The notes under the pieces are model-generated. The model had not been told where the DNA came from. It saw only the letters and a list, made by a program, of their open reading frames with translations, and did no database searches. Source: Lentinus brumalis (lineage: Eukaryota > Basidiomycota > Agaricomycetes > Polyporales > Polyporaceae). Taken from it: 64,000 nt of DNA. Below are positions 59,325 through 64,000 of the stretch, piece after piece (position 1 is the first letter of the stretch; each line of letters begins with the position of its first letter). The stretch is from assembly GCA_001792895.1 (NCBI GenBank), contig MARA01000007.1, positions 992,001-1,056,000 of the forward strand. The letters run 5' to 3'. A program made the position numbers and the translations under genes.

Positions 59325-60875
59325 CAGGCTTGAAAGTTATTCTGGCGTCACCAGCACCTCCTCGCTCAACGATCCTCGACCATGATTACCATAGTCAGAC
59401 CCTCGGACATACCGCCTTCAACTTGGGGTTTAGCCCTGTCTATTCTCGCTGTCTCATACTATGCCCTATCTCTTGCAAGTTGGCATCGCCGCAGTCGCGG
59501 CCGTCCCCTTCCACCTGGACCCAAGTCCTTGCCCTTCATTGGGAATATATCCCATATGCGCAAGTCGGCGCCGTGGCGAGCGCACCAGGAGCTCTGTCAG
59601 AAATATGGTACGTGGCGATCGCCGGTTTTCGAGGTCTTCGCTTCCTCACTGCGGTAGTACAGGTGACTTCGTATATGTCCCTGTCATGGGACAGTCCATC
59701 GTGATTCTCGGAAGCCCTCGAGTACTTTCCGACCTCTTGGAGAAGCGCTCTGCAATCACCTCGGACAAGCCGCATTCAGCGCTCATTCCGCTGTATGTGC
59801 TCCCAATAACTACTGTGTGAGTACGCGGCTCATCGAGTCTTCAGCGCGGGCCAAGACGGCAACTTCTCCCTCATGGGGTATGGTCCGTGGTGGAGACGTC
59901 ACCGGCGCGCGTTCTGGCAACACTTCTTCCCAGCAGCATCCGAAGGATATCGACCCATTCAGCGCAAGTCGACTCAGGTCTTGTTGCGCAAGCTGCTAGA
60001 CGACCCGACGCAACTCGTCGATCATATACGATAGTGAGTTTGTCTTATCATTACCGAGTCGTGTGTTGTGCTCAACTGACGCGCATGCGTGTTAGCACTT
60101 TCACCTCCGCTATCGTCAAGATCCTCTATGGGCTAGACGTCGCAGAGAAGAACGACAAATACATTGCAATGATGGCGAGGGCTCTTGAAGGCGGTGAAGC
60201 GTTCGTGCCTGGGAAGTACTATGTCGAGTTCCTTCCCTTCCTCCGTCATATACCCGCGTGGGTACCGGGGGCAGGATTTCAGAAGGACTTTGCTTGGTGG
60301 CGCGATGCGGCGGAATGGGTAAGGAGCACGATGGTTGAGAAGACGAAGGAGGGGATGGTGCGTCATCCCGTCAGTTTGTGCCGGTTGACTGATACTGACA
60401 CTACTTCGTACTCCAGGCGGACGGTCGGACGTCCCAGTCTGTTGTGGCGCAGCTGATAGCTAGCTTGGAAGAGGTAGATCCCCACAGCGCTGCCGAAGAG
60501 CTCGAGGTCGTGAAGAACGTCGCTCTAACCTCATATGAAGGTGCGGTGCTAATGTCTCTCGCAATCTATCCGACAGGCTGATGCTTCCATGTCCTGCAAT
60601 GACACAGGCGGAGCAGACACTGTACGTTCCATTCACTGCTCAATACGAACTCACTTCCGCTCATCCCTGTGCACAATGCTACACAGACGTACTCCACGCT
60701 GCAGACGTTCTTCGTCGCAATGGTGCTTCACCCAGAGGTGCAGAAGAAGGCCCAAGCAGAACTTGATGCGGTCGTTGGTCCGCACCGTCTACCGGACCAC
60801 AGCGACCAACCCGATTTACCTTACATCAATGCCCTCATCAAGGAGGCGCTGCGGTGGGCTCCGGCGTTGCCTTTC

Positions 60876-60885
60876 AGCATTCCTC
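60876..60885. other. Target-site duplication, left copy, P450 3 insertion
   Basis: AGCATTCCTC, identical to 61569-61578; the paralogue at 58003 or so has it once. Confidence 0.85.
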
Positions 60886-61568
60886 TTGTCTCCCGTAGGC
60901 AGAAATTGACGGGCCTATTGACGTGCAGAGAGGACGGCCCAACAAGGTCTGCTATCAAACGCGCCCTCGAGACCGTAGGGTGGCCATTCTTCGCGTATCA
61001 AATGCGGCCGAATGCTCGGCATACCAAAAAAAGCGAAATCGCCTTTCTGGGATGTGTGTCACATGGTCGCCTGCCTTACGGAGATGTGTCGTCCGTAAAA
61101 GGTGATTCTGTCTTATAAGGCAACTCCGAGCGTCCAGGAAGTTCTGCGCCAGTCTGCACCTCACTCAAAAATCCCTGCAAGACGTTCTGGACACCTTACG
61201 CTCCAGTATGCTGCCTCTGAAATCACTTGGAGGTGCTCTGTCAAAGTTTTCTGCTATTTGCTAGCAGTTCTCGTCGTGGTACAACATACGACAGGGCTCC
61301 CAGGGCCGTCACCCCATGTTGCCACGCTCAAAGTGCTCATGGTTCCCTCGCATCCTGGTAACAGTCTTCGCTGAAGTCTCTATAGCACTTTCAGTAACTT
61401 TCGCATACTTTTTCTACAGGTAGCCATGCACTGCGAGCGTCGAGACGTCCACGACGCGTCGACGCGTCGTGGTGTATAGATCTTGGCGCGTCGTCGGAGA
61501 TCAAAATGATTGCTGACAAATTTTGATTCGGGACCCTACGGTTTCGACCGGTCAATACGCTGCAGACT
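60886..61568. mobile_element. 683-bp non-coding insertion in P450 3
   Basis: Flanked by the 10-bp direct repeat AGCATTCCTC. No clear terminal inverted repeats, no poly-A tail and no protein-coding capacity were seen. A 9-11 bp duplication is typical of Mutator-like elements, but without inverted ends the class is undecided. It contains a 24-bp perfect palindrome (61449-61472) and a foldback near 61500-61530 (ATCAAAAT ... ATTTTGAT). It begins with GT two bases inside and has TGCAG three bases before its end. Confidence 0.75.
61449..61472. repeat. Perfect 24-bp palindrome with two GACGCGTC cores
   Basis: CCACGACGCGTC followed by its exact complement GACGCGTCGTGG. Related to the motif in the 5.2 kb and 36-38 kb repeats. 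Confidence 0.9.
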
Positions 61569-62205
61569 AGCATTCCTCATCGATCCACCGAGGATATGGA
61601 GTACGACGGGTACTTCCTCCCCGCTGGGACCATACTGATTCCGAACACTTGGTGAGTACATACACGCGTGGAGGTCGCTTGTGTCTTGTGCTCAACATGC
61701 CGCACAGGGCTTGTCTGCACGACCCGGAGGCTTACCCAGACCCTGAGCGGTTCATGCCCGAACGGTTCCTCAAGGATGGCAAGCTGGATCCGGACGTTTG
61801 CGATCCCGGTCGTTTCGCATTCGGATACGGACGGCGGTGAGCTTGATGTCTTCGCACAGCTCCGTTCATGCAAACGCAGGCTGAATGTTTGTGTATCACA
61901 GCGTGTGCCCGGGCAGGCACTTCGCGGATGCGTCCCTTTTCATCACCCTCGCGATGATCTTGCACGTCTTCAATATCACTCCGCCGTTGGACACAGATGG
62001 AAGAGAAATACCTATGAATTTGAAGATGACTGACAGCATTGTCTCGTGCGTGCATTCGGCTCTTGCATGCACCCATATCCGCGCGATCTGATTGACTCGC
62101 TTGCACAGTTTTCCCGAGGATTGTCGCTGCACGATCAAAGAACGCTCTGCTCGCGCTCGGCAGCTGATCCTCGCAAATACTCCTCGTTCAGACGCTCAGG
62201 CATGA

Positions 62206-62661
62206 CCTATAGAAGCTTGTACAGTAGGTCTCAGTCATTGTATAGATATCACTTCGCCGAAGGGGGCCGACTTCATTGCAGTGCCGGTCTTGAACTCCCC
62301 GTCAGTCGGTCAGAAGTTGGTTAGAAGTCAAGCAATTCTTGCGACACTCGAGACGGTCTCACGGTCAACAGCTCCGACGGCCTGAATGGCGATCACACCC
62401 TGTGCTGCCGTACTTATTACGGAACATCCGCTAAGGCGTGTCTACCTCCGATAGAGTTCGGCGCAGAAACTCCCTAGAAGCGCACATCACTCCGACACTG
62501 CGACACCGAGTGCTTTGTCCAAGCACGTCCAAGCTCATCGACTGACCGCCGACGCTCGCGGCTCGCGGGTCTTCAGGTCTCCTCTCCGCGAGTCCATGCG
62601 TACATATGTACTCACCTCCGATCCCATCGGAATGCGCGCCTCTTGCCGTCGAGACTGGCGA
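62206..62661. promoter_or_regulatory. Promoter region of P450 4
   Basis: Contains the element at 62463-62482 shared with the P450 2 upstream region, and leads to the TATA box at 62662. No gene seen. Confidence 0.5.
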
Positions 62662-62669
62662 TATATGAA
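62662..62669 (+). promoter_or_regulatory. TATA box of P450 4
   Basis: TATATGAA, 70 bp upstream of the ATG at 62732. Confidence 0.7.
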
Positions 62670-62731
62670 GCCCGCACGCTCATTCTCATATCGAACTCAT
62701 TCGCGCAGTTCTCCGTCAATTCGACACCGTG

Positions 62732-64000
62732 ATGAGAGTCGTGGAAGTCACGCACATACCGACTTGGGCGTTGGCTCTCGTCCTTCTCGCTTTCTCATAC
62801 GCTTTCTCTCTCGTCAAGTGGCGTCGCCGCAGTCGCGGACTTCCGCTCCCTCCAGGACCCAAGTCTTGGCCGTTTATCGGGAACTTGGCCCATATGGGCA
62901 AACCGGAGCCCTGGAAAGCGCACCACGAACTCAGCCAGCAATATGGTGAGTAGTACCGAACATGCTACTGGAGAGCCCGTGCCCTGCTGACTGCTGTGCT
63001 TCAGGTGAGCTCGTATACCTGCCCGTCATGGGCCAATCCATTGCGATTCTCGGAAGTGCTCGAGTGATCACCGAGCTATTGGACAAACGCTCTGCAGTCA
63101 CCTCAGATCACCCACAGTCCGTACTGATTCCTCTGTGAGTGTCCTCAGGGTATCGTACACATTCGCCATGCTCATGGATCCCTACTAGTACCGGTCAAAG
63201 TGGAAACTTCTCCCTGATGCCGCACACTCCGTGGTGGCAGCGACATCGGCGCGCCTTCTGGCAGTTTTTCCTTCCAGCAGCTTCCGAACAATATCGTCCC
63301 ATACAGTGTGAGTCGACTAAGGTATTCCTGCGGAAGCTCCTCGACGAACCGGAGGATCTCGTCGAGCACATCCGCTTGTGAGTTTGCCCAGCTTTGAGAC
63401 ATGTCCGCGATCCTGACCGAGAGGTATCGCAGCTCCTTCACTGCCGCCGTGGTGAAGATTGTCTTCGGCCTCGAAGTCGCAGACAAGAATGATCAGTACA
63501 TCGCCATGATGGAGAAAGACCTCGAGGCTGGAGATGCGTTCGTCTCCGGAAGGTACTACGTCGAGTTTCTGCCTTTTCTCCGCTACGTACCCTCATGGGT
63601 GCCCGGGGCGGGGTTCCAGAAGGACTTCGCTGAGTGGCGGTATGCGGCGGAGTGGGTAAGGAACGTTATGGTCGCGAAAACGAAGGAGGGAATGGTGCGT
63701 AACCTTACTGTGTGGTATGGGCGGACTGATGACATCTAATACTCATGTTGTGCTTCAGGTGGACGGCACGACGTCCCAGTCCGTTGTTGCCCAGCTTCTC
63801 GAACGGATTGACAAGGAAGCCTCGCTCAACACTTCTGAAGAGCTTGAAATCGTGAAAAACGTCGCATTGACTTCGTATGCAGGTACAGCCCGGCAGCCTT
63901 CTGACGTCGTACGTACTCCCATACTGACGTTTCCCTTACATTTCACAGCTGGAGCAGACACCGTACGTTTGTGTCTCTGTGTGTCACTTCGAGTACTAAC
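62732..64000 (+). CDS. Cytochrome P450 monooxygenase 4, truncated by the window edge
   Basis: Starts MRVVEVTHIPTWALALVLLA (membrane anchor), then WRRRSRGLPLPPGPKSWPF. Continues GELVYLPVMGQSIAILGSAR, HTPWWQRHRRAFWQFFLPAA, VVKIVFGLEVADKNDQYIAM, FLPFLRYVPSWVPGAGFQKD, SEELEIVKNVALTSYAG, and the 14-nt exon for GADT (about 63948-63961), after which the sequence ends. The ExxR, PERF and haem-binding parts lie beyond base 64000. Exon-intron structure and promoter match P450 2, and sequence is closest to P450 2, pointing to recent tandem duplication. Intact as far as visible. Confidence 0.88.

Larger units (their letters stand above)
59382..62205 (+). pseudogene. Cytochrome P450 monooxygenase 3, interrupted by a 683-bp insertion
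   Basis: N-terminus MITIVRPSDIPPSTWGLALS with anchor helix and SRGRPLPPGPKSLPFIGN. Then GYGPWWRRHRRAFWQHFFPA, IVKILYGLDVAEKNDKYIAM, a 14-nt exon for GGADT, ExxR (IKEALRWAPALPFSIP), then the insertion at 60886-61568. The gene resumes in frame at [21 protein letters not shown] (FMPERFL), haem loop FGYGRR-VCPGRHFA, and the C-terminus TIKERSARARQLILAN with the stop at 62203-62205. Every other splice site and motif is intact, and its two plus-strand tandem paralogues lack the insertion where this can be compared. Removing 60886-61568 plus one 10-bp repeat restores the paralogue frame exactly. As genomic sequence, reading into the insert soon meets a stop, so the gene is broken unless the insert is spliced out. 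Confidence 0.85.

Noticed and set aside
52514..64000. Secondary-metabolite gene cluster
   Set aside because: Four P450s but no terpene synthase, polyketide synthase, peptide synthetase, transporter or regulator in the window; tandem duplication is enough explanation.

Overview
The window looks like nuclear DNA of a filamentous basidiomycete, most probably an Agaricomycete (a mushroom or wood-rot lineage). Seen directly: GC-rich coding sequence; genes broken by many 49-65 nt GT-AG introns; a PAZ-less fungal Dicer; a fungal-type voltage-gated K+ channel; an array of cytochrome P450s; KDZ (Kyakuja-Dileera-Zisupton) transposases; and a TET/JBP-type dioxygenase. The order-level placement is inference. 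Exon joins were worked out by hand from splice sites and reading-frame continuity. For the Dicer, URC1, K+ channel, TET/JBP, hAT transposase and several unknown genes the summed exon lengths are exact multiples of three.

Layout. 1-19.3 kb is transposon-rich and accessory. A KDZ transposase runs off the left edge on the minus strand (1-3048). A TET/JBP-like 2-oxoglutarate dioxygenase lies just upstream of it (3264-4823), then three lineage-specific unknown genes (6038-6813, 7288-8623, 9045-11878), a CGT-rich microsatellite/minisatellite (about 11990-12460), a 180-bp tandem repeat (about 13509-14715) and a second KDZ transposase (15300-19290). 21.0-32.8 kb holds three unknown genes on the plus strand. 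The first has a one-base frame break. The second is split by a complete 3777-bp hAT element with an intact transposase, 19-bp terminal inverted repeats and an 8-bp target duplication. 33-41.4 kb holds gene remnants and structured repeats: a hairpin-bearing tandem array (36.2-38.4 kb), perfect palindromes, a TA-flanked miniature element and a 100-bp-arm inverted repeat.

41.5-52.0 kb is conserved housekeeping sequence. URC1 (uracil catabolism, GTP cyclohydrolase II-like) converges on a Dicer-like gene, which in turn diverges from a K+ channel gene. 52.5-64.0 kb is a cluster of four related P450 genes: one on the minus strand and three in tandem on the plus strand. The last runs off the right edge, and the third is interrupted by a 683-bp insertion flanked by a 10-bp direct repeat.

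How the parts fit: the first half shows the KDZ transposon plus TET/JBP association known from basidiomycetes. Mobile elements have hit two otherwise intact genes very recently (the hAT element in the 23.6-29.4 kb gene, and the 683-bp element in the third P450). Several foldback sequences lie within 13 kb of the Dicer gene. The P450 cluster has no visible biosynthetic backbone enzyme, so it reads as a tandem detoxification/secondary-metabolism expansion. No rRNA, tRNA or CRISPR was found.
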